A stretch of DNA of 64,000 nt from Stomoxys calcitrans. Lineage: Eukaryota; Arthropoda; Insecta; Diptera; Muscidae. Below the pieces are notes generated by a model, which was given only the letters and a program-made list of their open reading frames with translations, made no database searches and had not been told where the DNA came from. The number at the start of each line of letters is the position of its first letter. The first letter of the stretch is position 1. Below, piece after piece: positions 1 to 10,084 of this stretch. The stretch lies in the NCBI RefSeq assembly GCF_963082655.1, contig NC_081552.1:128311494-128375493 (forward strand), written 5' to 3'. The translations under genes and the position numbers were made by a program.

Positions 1-2365
1 CAGAACGTGTTATAGTGATAAGTGTAGAGGTATCGCAAGAATAGTTTTTGTTTGACAAACATTTAATAATGTTAAGCCTTTTTGAGAGCGATGTGCTTAA
101 TTCCTCTATGTGGGAATCCCATTTGTACTTGCTGTTGAAGGTTATGCCTAGTATTTTTAATTTGTTCACTGGACATATAGAGTAGTTGTTGCAGTTTAGA
201 ACTGGACTGCAGTTTCGTTTTCTGCAAATGTGGAGATGCTTACATTTGTCTATTGACAGTTCCGCTCCGGAATAGTTACACCAGTCTTCTATAGCGCATA
301 TCGTGTTGTTAAGGTCGATGATCGGTTGGTTCAGCCTGCTAAGTTCCTTTATTATTACAAAATCATCGGCGTAGGATAAGAATTTCAGAGATTTGTCTGA
401 TTCGAGTAATTCTGAAAGCTTATTATAAGCGATTAGAAATAAAACTACAGAAAGGGGTGAACCCTGGGGTATACCATTGTGAAGGTTATTGAGTTCGGAG
501 CTGTATGCTCCAACTTTTACTTTAATCTTCCTATTAGTTAAGTAGTTCTTAATGTATTTGAAAATTTTGGGTCCGATACCCCATTCCTCCAATTGATTGA
601 GAATAGTGTGTAAGCCAATCTTATCAAAAGCTTTTGAAAAGTCAAGTGATATTATAGAAATGTGTTTTCTTGTTCTTAGGGAGTTATTTATTATATAATC
701 TAGAAGTAAAAGTGGATCTGCTATACTTTTACCTTTTTTAAAACCAAATTGGTTATTGTTAAGTAGCTTATTAGAAGAGATAAACCACCATAGTCTATTG
801 GCTACAATTTTGTCCAGTACTTTGGAGCAGCATATGTTTAGAGATATAGGCCGATAAGAAGAAACAGAAGTTTTGTCGCCTTTAGGTTTTAGTACTGGGA
901 TTATAAGACTGTTTTTATAGAACTGTGGGATTTGTGTGTTCAAGATGTCGTTGTATAATCTCACAATACGTTTCTTGGTATTTAAATCAAGATGTTTTAG
1001 CATTTTGTAATTGATTCTATCGATTCCAGGTGTCTTGCCCTTAAGCTTGTTAAGAGATATTGTGAATTCTAAAAAATCTATGTTAGTCTCTATAAGACTA
1101 GCATTTTTACTAGGAACTAAGTGTTTCGGGTTCTCTAAAAATTGGCTCTTTAACGATTGGAATAACGTCGGAAAATTAGAATCTTCTGAAAGCTGGGACC
1201 AGTATGAACAAAATCTATTTGCAATTCCCGTAGGATTTGAGATCATCCCATCATCGCCGGATATGTATGCAATAGGTGTTTTCGGCTTAACGCCGCAGAA
1301 ACGTCTAATATTGGACCAAATCTGGCCCGTAGGATATGAATTGTTAATCACAGATGTAAATTTATCTATTGATTTCTGCTTGGAAAGTTTAAGTTCCCTC
1401 TTGTATACTGCATTAGCCCTACGATGTGCGACAAGGTTCTCGTCAGTAATATTTCTTCTGAATAAATTTAAAAAATGATTTCTCTCTCGCTTCAATTTAT
1501 CTAATTTCTTGTTCCACCATGGAACAAAGGGTCTATACTTAGGGGTTTGATATTGCGGAATTGCTTCGTTAGAAGCCATCAAAATTATTTTTTGAATATT
1601 AGCAGCTTCTTTATTAATATTCTCACTACGTTGTCTTTCCAAGCAAAATTTCTCAGAAAGACTCTGAAAAAGGGGCCAGTTGGCCTTGCTTGTATTAAAT
1701 AAAGGTTTAAGTCGAAACCCATTATCTGAAAACTTTTCCTGAAACAGCGTCGTCACTATAGGGAAGTGATCGCTACCATAGAGATCAGTCTCTATATGCC
1801 AGTTAGCATGAACTAATAGTGATGCTGAAATTAAAGTGAGATCTATATGGGTGAAAGTCTTGTGAGTAGAAAAATGAGTCGGCGAACCGTCATTTAATAT
1901 AGCTAGATTTGATTGGGTAATAAACTTTGAAAGAATTTTGCCTCTTTTATTGGTCTTAGCAGATCCCCACTGGGGATGCCAACTATTCATATCTCCTGAT
2001 ATGAGCATGTCATGAGAAGAGAAAGAGAATAGATGTTCCAGGTCCTTGATCGTAAAGGTTTTTGACGGGTTAAGATATGTCGAGTATAAGTAGATATTTG
2101 ATTTAGCGACAATTTTAACACATACTGTGTCCAAATGGTCATAACTTCCGATGTACTCATGTTGTATAGATTTATGGATTAGTATTGCAGAATTATTTGA
2201 TGTATAGATACAAAAATTTATTGGTATTGGTATGCTATTTTTAGTTTTGAAGTGAGTTTCTTGAAGAGAAATAATATTGGGTGTGTGCTTCTTTATTAAA
2301 GTTAATAATTCATTATAGTTGTTGCAATAACCTTTAATATTCCATTGGAGTAACTTAAGTACCAT
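1..2365 (-). CDS. I-type LINE ORF2 (endonuclease + reverse transcriptase), 3' end outside window
   Basis: This is the second ORF of a non-LTR retrotransposon; its product nicks target DNA and reverse-transcribes the element RNA in place. Read on the minus strand from an ATG at 2365, the frame stays open for about 788 codons to the window edge. The N-terminus is an AP-type endonuclease: LQWNIKGY at residues 6-13, SLQETHF with the catalytic Glu at 36, an SGDMNSWHPQWGS block and GSDHFPI. The reverse transcriptase follows with GIDRINYKML, SSYRPISLN, SLDFSKAFDKIG, NGIPQGSPLS and the catalytic FLSYADDFV. The LQWNIKGY start and the ORF1 layout resemble the Drosophila I factor, so I place it in the I clade. 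An RNase H domain would be expected beyond the edge. It follows ORF1 after a 222-bp spacer. No frameshift or stop is visible, unusual for this window. Confidence 0.9.
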   Translation of the reverse strand, partial: MVLKLLQWNIKGYCNNYNELLTLIKKHTPNIISLQETHFKTKNSIPIPINFCIYTSNNSAILIHKSIQHEYIGSYDHLDTVCVKIVAKSNIYLYSTYLNPSKTFTIKDLEHLFSFSSHDMLISGDMNSWHPQWGSAKTNKRGKILSKFITQSNLAILNDGSPTHFSTHKTFTHIDLTLISASLLVHANWHIETDLYGSDHFPIVTTLFQEKFSDNGFRLKPLFNTSKANWPLFQSLSEKFCLERQRSENINKEAANIQKIILMASNEAIPQYQTPKYRPFVPWWNKKLDKLKRERNHFLNLFRRNITDENLVAHRRANAVYKRELKLSKQKSIDKFTSVINNSYPTGQIWSNIRRFCGVKPKTPIAYISGDDGMISNPTGIANRFCSYWSQLSEDSNFPTLFQSLKSQFLENPKHLVPSKNASLIETNIDFLEFTISLNKLKGKTPGIDRINYKMLKHLDLNTKKRIVRLYNDILNTQIPQFYKNSLIIPVLKPKGDKTSVSSYRPISLNICCSKVLDKIVANRLWWFISSNKLLNNNQFGFKKGKSIADPLLLLDYIINNSLRTRKHISIISLDFSKAFDKIGLHTILNQLEEWGIGPKIFKYIKNYLTNRKIKVKVGAYSSELNNLHNGIPQGSPLSVVLFLIAYNKLSELLESDKSLKFLSYADDFVIIKELSRLNQPIIDLNNTICAIEDWCNYSGAELSIDKCKHLHICRKRNCSPVLNCNNYSICPVNKLKILGITFNSKYKWDSHIEELSTSLSKRLNIIKCLSNKNYSCDTSTLITITRS

Positions 2366-2587
2366 GATATTAAATAAGAGAAAAAAAAATAAAGTGCAGC
2401 TGTTAGATAGAAGCAACGTATAAGAGTTTTTTCTAATTGGTATCCACGTTGAGTCGAGAGAAATCAAAACGGTAGCGATGACTCGAGATGAGACCAAAAC
2501 AAGTCACCGATGACTTGAGTGGAAGCAAAACAAGTCAGACTCTCCCGAGTGACGTCAATCGACTCAACTGACTGTAGTGTTGTTCTT

Positions 2588-3718
2588 TTACTCGTCGGAT
2601 AAGTTGTCACTCTCCGTTGAATTTTTGCACAATTTTTTTGGATTGTTGATAGCCGCACTTTTGCTCTTGAGCTCATTTCTTGTTCGTTTCGATATGTTCT
2701 TCGGCAGTATGTTGACAGTTGTTGGTTTGTCGCGAGCACTCACTAAAGGCTGCGGTGGTGCGGGGTCTGATGGTTTTGCCTGCTGTTGCTTCTTATTTTC
2801 ACACATTGCGTAGTTTGTGTTGTTGTTGGAAGTAGTTGGGAGATCGTGATAGCTTACAGTGCTTCTTGTAACCTTGGAATAGACAGTGTCATTTGGATGA
2901 CGTTGTTTGTATGTTGCGAGAGCAGTTTTGTGATCTACTTTGTCGAGTGTTTTAATGGCCTGTATCTCTTTGAATTTTAGAAAAACGGGGCATTTTTTAC
3001 TGAGCACAGAGTGGGACTTATCATCTAATTTGTTCTCATCGCAGTTTATACATTTAGTGTTGTTTTGGCAGAGTTCATTTTCTTGTGTGTGAGCTATGTC
3101 ACCACAGTTAATGCAAATTTTATTATTTTTACACCGTTTTGTTGGGTGTCCATAGTGGAAACACTGACGACACCTCATGGGCAAGGGAATATAAGGCCGC
3201 ACGCACGTTTTCTCATATCCAATATTAATTTCATCAGGTAAATTGGGTAGAGAAAAAGTAATTATAATGAGACCAGTTTCGATGAGAGAGTCTTCATTTT
3301 TTTTTAGAATTTTTTGAACTTCGGTTACGTTTTGTTTTTTTAGTTCATTTAGAATTTCATTCTCAGGGATTCCACGTAGATCATTACAGTAGATAACTCC
3401 CTTGGAATAGTTGAGAGAGTTATGTTCTTTCACTTCGACTTTTATTTCATTTGTGAGAGAAATGAGTTGGAACAATTTTGTGGCTTGAGTTGCAGTTTTT
3501 GTTTTAATTAGAATATCGCCACTTCTGAGTTTTTTGCACATTTCAATTTCTCCACATACACTATCAATGACTTTTTTAATTAAGAAAGGAGACACATTAA
3601 TGAGAGTTTCTTCACTATCTCTTCTTGACATCATGAGGTATTTGGGACCAATAGTGTAATTTTTAAACAATTTCTTGTTGTCAATTTCAAAATTGGGTTG
3701 TTTGGTATTAACACTCAT
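2588..3718 (-). CDS. I-type LINE ORF1 (gag-like nucleic-acid-binding protein)
   Basis: This 376-residue protein is the first ORF of the same LINE and would package the element RNA. Residues about 25-175 form an RRM-like gag region. Three zinc knuckles follow: CRQCFHYGHPTKRC at 183-196 (C-X2-C-X4-H-X4-C), a looser one at 202-217 and a third at about 223-243. The tail is polar and lysine-rich. The start ATG at 3718 is preceded by an A-rich leader, and the frame is uninterrupted. Length and architecture suit I-clade ORF1 proteins. ORF2 starts 222 bp downstream. Both frames being open suggests a recent insertion. Confidence 0.9.
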   Translation of the reverse strand: MSVNTKQPNFEIDNKKLFKNYTIGPKYLMMSRRDSEETLINVSPFLIKKVIDSVCGEIEMCKKLRSGDILIKTKTATQATKLFQLISLTNEIKVEVKEHNSLNYSKGVIYCNDLRGIPENEILNELKKQNVTEVQKILKKNEDSLIETGLIIITFSLPNLPDEINIGYEKTCVRPYIPLPMRCRQCFHYGHPTKRCKNNKICINCGDIAHTQENELCQNNTKCINCDENKLDDKSHSVLSKKCPVFLKFKEIQAIKTLDKVDHKTALATYKQRHPNDTVYSKVTRSTVSYHDLPTTSNNNTNYAMCENKKQQQAKPSDPAPPQPLVSARDKPTTVNILPKNISKRTRNELKSKSAAINNPKKLCKNSTESDNLSDE

Positions 3719-4711
3719 TTTTTTGTTGTAAGTAGAGAGTTTTGGCTCTGCGGTTTTACAGACGTTCGTTCGTTTACACAGTCAGAATACGACTGATAGA
3801 TTGATTAGGTGCTGCTCTTCTATAGGTTTCAGGCGTAATGAGTACGTTAAGGTCCGGAAATATCGAAAGCTTGGCTGCAAGGCGACATTACCGTATCTTG
3901 ATGTTCACCAGTATTGTAGTATTTGGTCGTTGTTGTTTGTTATTGTAGACTTTTTCTGTTCGTTGTGTTTGTTGTTTTAATTTTTTGGTGGTCGTTTTTA
4001 AAACTGCTGTCTGTACTATTAGAATGTTCTGGTGAGTAGTTGTTCATAGTGTCTAAACCAATAGTTTAGACTTATTCATAATTTAAAAGTAACTGAATTT
4101 TACTTTATCTTTAATTACATTTAAATGTCAGCCTTGAATTTAAAGTTTGAAAAGCATTGTTAAACGAAAACCTATCGAAGTTACTAAGTAATTGGATTTT
4201 AATTGTGAATTATTATAAAAGATACTTTACTACCGTTTAAGTTTCTTGGTGAGCTAATTAGCATTAAAAGTCAGTCGTCTCATAACCCTTGATACGGTAA
4301 GCTCACCCAAAGAATAAAACCCACACTCAGCAAATCTTAACTCTGGTTCTTTTATTTCTTTGTCTCGTTTCCATACTTTGTCCAATGGTTCATAATTTCT
4401 CACCTATCGAGAAATTGTGCCAAACCACTGACATCTCATCTTCTCCCAGCTTAATAAAGGCAAGCACATCTGCTGTCCCCCACAACCTCCAACACATACA
4501 GTCCAAACATTGATTTGCATTGGTGGCGACCAATAGATTCAACAAACATCATCTTGCTCCACCAATCCCCCCATACTCCAATCTAGTTTAAACACATAGC
4601 TACAGTTGTGATATAGTTTGATGAGTCTTTGTTGTTGGGAGGCGATGGTTTGTCAATAATATCATTTGATGCTATTAAATATGTTGTGTTATTAGTTGAT
4701 TTTGCGATACG
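3719..4711. other. Non-coding: probable 5' leader of the I-type LINE, then AT-rich DNA
   Basis: The first ~110 bp probably belong to the 5' UTR of the minus-strand LINE; its exact end cannot be fixed. From 3900 to 4240 I see no coding signal. A short inverted pair (ggtgagct near 4249, agctcacc near 4302) flanks an AATAAA-rich stretch to about 4460. A 'ggtggcgacc' at about 4524 resembles a tRNA-primer site loosely, so a solo LTR is conceivable but unsupported. From about 4560 the sequence is the region 3' of the next LINE ORF1 remnant. Confidence 0.5.
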
Positions 4712-5285
4712 TTACGTTTTATTGGTTTCGATTGGTACGGGAGAGTTTAATTGTTGCGAATTGTTGTTGTTATTGCTTACGACTTGGCCAAAGGTAGATT
4801 TAGGGACATAAGGAGCAATGAGGTGAGCGAAGGGGTTTGAATTGAATGTTTTCCAAGCTTCACGAACCGTACAGCGATTGTCAATTTTGATCTTGTTTAC
4901 TGACTTATGCTTGAGGAATATCGGGCACTTTGGGTCGTTCGATATGTGAGAGTCCATATCGCAATTCATGCAAAATTTTCTTTCACATTTGTCGTGTAGT
5001 GGGGGTACTTCACATTTGGTGCAAAGGGTTATTCGTTTGCTGTGGCCTAGTTTTTGGCAATTCCTGCATTTTAGGAGGTTTGGTATAGGTTTAGAGACTG
5101 AACACATAGTGTAAACAATTTTGATTCGTAAAGGTCTATGTTTGTTGTTATATGTGATAATCGCAGCTCCGCTGTCGAATGCCTTACCATTTTCCATATT
5201 TTTAACCTTTCTAAGGACAGTAATGACGTTAGAATATTTTTGGTTAATTTGGATTACTAACTCTTCTTCCGAATAGTTTTTTTAT
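4712..5285 (-). pseudogene. LINE ORF1 C-terminal part with zinc knuckles (copy 1)
   Basis: On the minus strand an open frame encodes the distal half of a LINE gag-like ORF1. It has three zinc-knuckle motifs (CRNCQKLGHSKRITLC, then one starting CTKC and one starting CMNC), followed by a basic segment and an Asn-rich tail. The frame can be read upstream past the first Met (5197) to about 5285, so that Met is probably not the true start. The missing N-terminal half lies at 7146-7421, beyond a fold-back transposon and a duplication. It resembles I/Jockey-type ORF1 proteins but is distinct in sequence from the intact element at 2588-3718. It is broken and cannot make a whole protein here. Confidence 0.75.
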
Positions 5286-6109
5286 TTTATTATAAAATAT
5301 TTTGCAGTATAAGCAATTAAGTTTACTGTGTAGAGAACTGGAACAATATCAATATAAAGGGTGATTTTTTTGAGGTTAGGATTTTCATGCATTAGTATTT
5401 GACAGATCACGTGGGATTTCAGACATGGTGTCAAAGAGAAAGATGCTCAGTATGCTTTGACATTTCATCATGAATAGACTTACTAACGAGCAACGCTTGC
5501 AAATCATTGAATTTTATTACCAAAATCAGTGTTCGGTTCGAAATGTGTTCAAATTTTGACAAATTTTGTTCAGCGATGAGGCTCATTTCTGGTTGAATGG
5601 CTACGTAAATAAGCAAAATTGCCGCATTTGGAGTGAAGAGCAACCAGAAGCCGTTCAAGAACTGCCCATGCATCCCGAAAAATGCACTGTTTGGTGTGGT
5701 TTGTACGCTGGTGGAATCATTGGACCGTATTTTTTCAAAGATGCTGTTGGACGCAACGTTACGGTGAATGAACACATTTCGAACCGAACACTGATTTTGG
5801 TAATAAAATTCAATGATTTGCAAGCGTTGCTCGTTAGTAAGTCTATTCATGATGAAATGTCAAAGCATACTGAGCATCTTTCTCTTTGACACCATGTCTG
5901 AAATCCCACGTGATCTGTCAAATACTAATGCATGAAAATCCTAACCTCAAAAAAATCACCCTTTATTTGGCACTTAGCACATTTCAGCTGTTTTGAGGTT
6001 GTTGGCTTTTATTAGAAAATCTCAACTTTTTATTTCGGCGACTTTGATATAATCACGGGATATGTAATCCAGGTCCTTACTTATTTGAAAGATATTGTAC
6101 GATCCAAGT
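4990..6109. repeat. Tandem duplication, unit 1 (1,120 bp)
   Basis: This segment is repeated at 6114-7233 with a constant offset of 1,124 bp. I found no base difference by eye. The unit contains the 5' part of the ORF1 C-terminal remnant, a whole fold-back mariner derivative and about 140 bp of upstream ORF1 sequence. The break lies inside ORF1 sequence at both ends. Four bases (acga) separate the units. Confidence 0.9.
5354..5966. mobile_element. Fold-back mariner/Tc1-superfamily derivative, copy 1
   Basis: The element has two 197-bp inverted arms (5354-5550 and 5770-5966) around a 219-bp loop. Its ends read ataaagggtga, with TA at the edges as expected for IS630-Tc1-mariner insertions. Each arm contains the 5' leader and first codons of a transposase (MNRLTNEQRLQIIEFYYQN). 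The loop holds a central transposase piece including FSDEAHFW, WCGLYAGGIIGPYFF and GRNVTVN. The DNA-binding domain and the rest of the catalytic domain are missing, so it is non-autonomous. It sits inside the minus-strand LINE ORF1, splitting it. Confidence 0.85.
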
Positions 6110-6114
6110 ACGAT

Positions 6115-6409
6115 GTCGTGTAGTGGGGGTACTTCACATTTGGTGCAAAGGGTTATTCGTTTGCTGTGGCCTAGTTTTTGGCAATTCCTGCATTTTAGGA
6201 GGTTTGGTATAGGTTTAGAGACTGAACACATAGTGTAAACAATTTTGATTCGTAAAGGTCTATGTTTGTTGTTATATGTGATAATCGCAGCTCCGCTGTC
6301 GAATGCCTTACCATTTTCCATATTTTTAACCTTTCTAAGGACAGTAATGACGTTAGAATATTTTTGGTTAATTTGGATTACTAACTCTTCTTCCGAATAG
6401 TTTTTTTAT
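6115..6409 (-). pseudogene. LINE ORF1 fragment, duplicated copy 2
   Basis: A repeat of the 5' part of the ORF1 C-terminal remnant, truncated at the duplication breakpoint after the first zinc knuckle (CRNCQKLGHSKRITLC) and part of the second. Beyond the breakpoint the frame runs into unrelated ORF1 N-terminal sequence in the wrong order (YNIFQISKDLD...). No function is expected. Confidence 0.8.
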
Positions 6410-6477
6410 TTTATTATAAAATATTTTGCAGTATAAGCAATTAAGTTTACTGTGTAGAGAACTGGAACAATATCAAT

Positions 6478-7090
6478 ATAAAGGGTGATTTTTTTGAGGT
6501 TAGGATTTTCATGCATTAGTATTTGACAGATCACGTGGGATTTCAGACATGGTGTCAAAGAGAAAGATGCTCAGTATGCTTTGACATTTCATCATGAATA
6601 GACTTACTAACGAGCAACGCTTGCAAATCATTGAATTTTATTACCAAAATCAGTGTTCGGTTCGAAATGTGTTCAAATTTTGACAAATTTTGTTCAGCGA
6701 TGAGGCTCATTTCTGGTTGAATGGCTACGTAAATAAGCAAAATTGCCGCATTTGGAGTGAAGAGCAACCAGAAGCCGTTCAAGAACTGCCCATGCATCCC
6801 GAAAAATGCACTGTTTGGTGTGGTTTGTACGCTGGTGGAATCATTGGACCGTATTTTTTCAAAGATGCTGTTGGACGCAACGTTACGGTGAATGAACACA
6901 TTTCGAACCGAACACTGATTTTGGTAATAAAATTCAATGATTTGCAAGCGTTGCTCGTTAGTAAGTCTATTCATGATGAAATGTCAAAGCATACTGAGCA
7001 TCTTTCTCTTTGACACCATGTCTGAAATCCCACGTGATCTGTCAAATACTAATGCATGAAAATCCTAACCTCAAAAAAATCACCCTTTAT
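6478..7090. mobile_element. Fold-back mariner/Tc1-superfamily derivative, copy 2
   Basis: Copy of 5354-5966 made by the tandem duplication, not by a separate transposition, because flanks and arms match at the same 1,124-bp offset. Arms are 6478-6674 and 6894-7090. Confidence 0.85.
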
Positions 7091-7145
7091 TTGGCACTTA
7101 GCACATTTCAGCTGTTTTGAGGTTGTTGGCTTTTATTAGAAAATC

Positions 7146-7421
7146 TCAACTTTTTATTTCGGCGACTTTGATATAATCACGGGATATGTAATCCAGGTCC
7201 TTACTTATTTGAAAGATATTGTACGATCCAAGTGGTTTAGGTTCTCCGTTTTTGTCACTATAAATAGCGGAAGCAACCAGATATCTTGGAAGGTAGTCAA
7301 AATTTTGTAAGTCAGATGAGCTCGTGTTCTCTTCGAATTCGTTTCGCGATCTTTGAGTTTCTTTTACGATACCGTTACTGAGCAAACGATGTTCACGAGG
7401 CGATTGGAGAAAAAACTCCAA
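7146..7421 (-). pseudogene. LINE ORF1 N-terminal part
   Basis: This open frame begins MEFFLQSPREHRLL and includes YLVASAIYSDKNGEPKPLGSYN and ISKDLDYISRDYIKV. It is the likely start of the ORF1 whose distal half is at 4712-5285: the two are collinear on the minus strand and are separated only by the fold-back element and the duplication. It ends in a TGA shortly before the transposon, so a frameshift has also occurred. I do not recognise a named domain in this part. Confidence 0.6.
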
Positions 7422-7433
7422 TACTTATTTATG

Positions 7434-7849
7434 TCAACGCCACTTTGGCTATGATTCCAATCAGTACATATACGTAAAGGAAAATCTTATGTCCACCAAT
7501 TTTGAAACTCTACAAACTAGTATTAAACTGCGATATCAAAAGCAACTTTCAACTGTTTACTCCTACCGTGGCCTTATCTACGTTAAGATTTCCTCTAATT
7601 ATGATCCAATCCACATCAAAAGAATATCGGTTGGCCAACAGTTGTTCCCTCATTATTTTCTCATTGGTTGTACTGTTTTATTTATACATTTTATATTTTT
7701 AATTTTTAAAATTATATGTTTACACTTAATAAATACACATATTTGCATCTTTTCTTCCTAAAATAGCACAAATTTTTCCCTTCAACAATATCTACGTTGC
7801 CAATTACAACAACTTATGCCTTTAAAGTATAATATAGTGAATTCCATTA
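7434..7849. other. AT-rich, no gene seen
   Basis: Small frames exist here on the plus strand, but they have low-complexity hydrophobic products and no recognisable motif. No repeat signature was recognised. Confidence 0.5.
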
Positions 7850-9060
7850 ACGGTGCACGTTATATGATTCGCGTTCTTTCTTAGCAGAGAAATGGGCTGA
7901 ATATTTGTCACATAAATGTCCAAAGCGTAAATAACAAAATGGAGAGGTCAGGAACAGTTTTGAAATGTCTGGAGTCGACATAATCTGCGTTTGCGAAACT
8001 TGGGTTAATGAATTATGGACTATGGACAAAAGATATTTTTGGACTCCGTATACTGTTGGTCTACACAGTGTGAATTGTGAAACTCCAACTTATTTTACGA
8101 AAACTACAAATAGTATACTTGACCTTTTTCTAGTACCAAAACCAAACAAGTTGTTGATATATGATCAACTGGATGAGCCTTGTTTTTCTAAGCACGATCT
8201 TATATTTATGACCTATAAAACTCCACAAGAGTTGTAGCAATCATAGTAGTACAACTTTAATAAACTTAATTTTGGGACTCTTGAATGCGAGTAACAAAGT
8301 ATTGATTGGAATCTAATCTATTATATGTAATCAACTGATAATCAACTAAACTTTATGAATGAACATCTATTGTATCTTTTAAATAGGTCTGTGCCCCTAT
8401 GTACCACACAACAACATCAATCAAGAAATTGCTGGTTTAGCAGATCAACTAAAGAACTAATAACTCAAAGAGACTTAGCATATAGTCAATCGAATTGGTT
8501 CAAAACATAAATACTTCATAGCTCATTTCGGGTCCTAAGAAAAGAAGTGAACAAAGCCATACAAAGAGCGAAAGCCAATTTTTAATGTTGATACATTTCG
8601 TAGGGCAATGGACTCCCATCAAGCGCTGAACCGAGTTATCCACTATTTTCGTGCTTCCGACCTGATGATGTATACAAAAGCTGCACAATGATAAAATCAA
8701 ATGCTGTTGGGCTAGACAATCTACATCCTAAATTTTTCAAAGCTATTTTGCCCTAAATACTGCAATATCTTACTCATATTTTCATCGTCATAATAACGAC
8801 TTGCCATTATCCGTCCGCATGGAAAAACTCGTTAGTTATACCAGTTCCCAAATCTAAAAATGGAAATGAATACTGCTCCATTTTAATTCTTCTTTTTTCA
8901 AAGGCTTTTGAAAAAATAAGTCATAATCATATACGCAGGCTTCTCTCGAATAAACAATCTAGATTTAGACCGAAGCACTGCTGCATTACTGCCCTGATTG
9001 ATGTCACAGAAGACATAAGATCTAATTGCTGTGTTTTATTTGCCAGTCTAGCGAATTCGC
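7850..9060 (+). pseudogene. Eroded LINE, endonuclease and RT pieces (CR1/Jockey-like)
   Basis: Pieces of one LINE ORF2 can be followed in several frames. Endonuclease start: NICHINVQSVNNKMER and VDIICVCETWVNE. After a deletion come LDLFLVPKPNKLL and an SKHDLIF block. RT N-terminal pieces are VGLDNLHPKFFKAI and SAWKNSLVIPVPKS, then FSKAFEKISH and QSRFRPKHCCITAL. The YADD core is absent. Frameshifts and stops are frequent, so this is an old, dead copy. The endonuclease style fits CR1- or Jockey-like elements; assignment is tentative. Confidence 0.65.
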
Positions 9061-10084
9061 TATCTTACGAATAAATAAAACGCCCTTCCCGATAAATGCT
9101 TAGACTTTAACGTTGACACCACATCTAACAAAACAAACGAAGAAAATCATTTCATAAATGTTTCTCAGAGTTCATAAATGTGATTTTATTAAAATCATAA
9201 GCAATTTTCTTCAAAACGTTTAGTTTCTTTAGTTCGTCATTCAAATTGAATGATGAAACCATATTTTAATGAACGACGATAGTAAGCGGCGATAAGATTA
9301 GCCGATTTGCTAAACGGGGATAGCATTTTTCTCCATACAAACTAAGCCAGAAAATCCGCTTAACAGGTATATAACACCCCTAATATGGATGATGGAATGA
9401 TAACATGTTTGACACTTCTGGATCACTTCAAAGCGTTTGATGTATGTATTAATCATGTAACCATTTGCTATTACAGCGGTAGTTCTGCAATTTCAGAGCA
9501 GCAGCCTTACTGCTGAAAAGTTTGTTGTTTGCTGAAAATGACTGCTGCTTTTAAGAAGGGGATGTTAGAAGAAAAAATAAAATACAAATGCAAATGTGTG
9601 TCTCAGTGGATGAATACTTTCCATAAACTTTTTTCTTTTAAGTTAGATAAGGTCATGCCAGTTATGTAAACATTATTTCAGAAATTTCGAGATTTTACAA
9701 ACGGAACTAATAATAAAACCTCAACCTCACAGAAAAATATAAAATCTTGATTAAATTAAGAACTTTTTATATTCAATTAATAAACGATTTTGCAATTTGA
9801 ATACATGACAAGTTGAATAATTTAAACAAAACGTATATCAACTATTTATAAATCTATTTATTGAAAAACACGCCAAATTGACTAATTAAAATAACTTATT
9901 GATGTTGTTCCCATAAATGAACCATTTTTACTATAGTCGATTAATTACGGATACAAAATGATATGTATTGATTTTCAAGATTTTTGCCTTTTCGGGCGAA
10001 TATCATTTTATTTTACAATTTTTGTTTGTTTCTCTGAGACAAGCTCAATGATCGAATATTGCATTAAAATATTTTGTCTTTTTG
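9061..10084. other. AT-rich, no gene seen
   Basis: Strongly AT-rich with many short A/T runs. I found no coding frame, inverted termini or tandem structure worth naming. The family A LINE tail begins at about 10085. Confidence 0.5.

Larger units (their letters stand above)
6114..7233. repeat. Tandem duplication, unit 2 (1,120 bp)
   Basis: Second copy of 4990-6109. After 7233 the flanking sequence runs on uninterrupted into the N-terminal half of ORF1, so the outer edge of unit 2 is the original locus. The junction with unit 1 carries the filler acga at 6110-6113. Confidence 0.9.

Noticed and set aside
2577..2980. Plus-strand frames opposite the I-type ORF1
   Set aside because: They are antisense shadows of a well-supported gene.
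4240..4560. Solo LTR of an LTR retrotransposon
   Set aside because: AATAAA motifs and a weak primer-site-like string occur, but I cannot define TG...CA ends, a target duplication or a second LTR.
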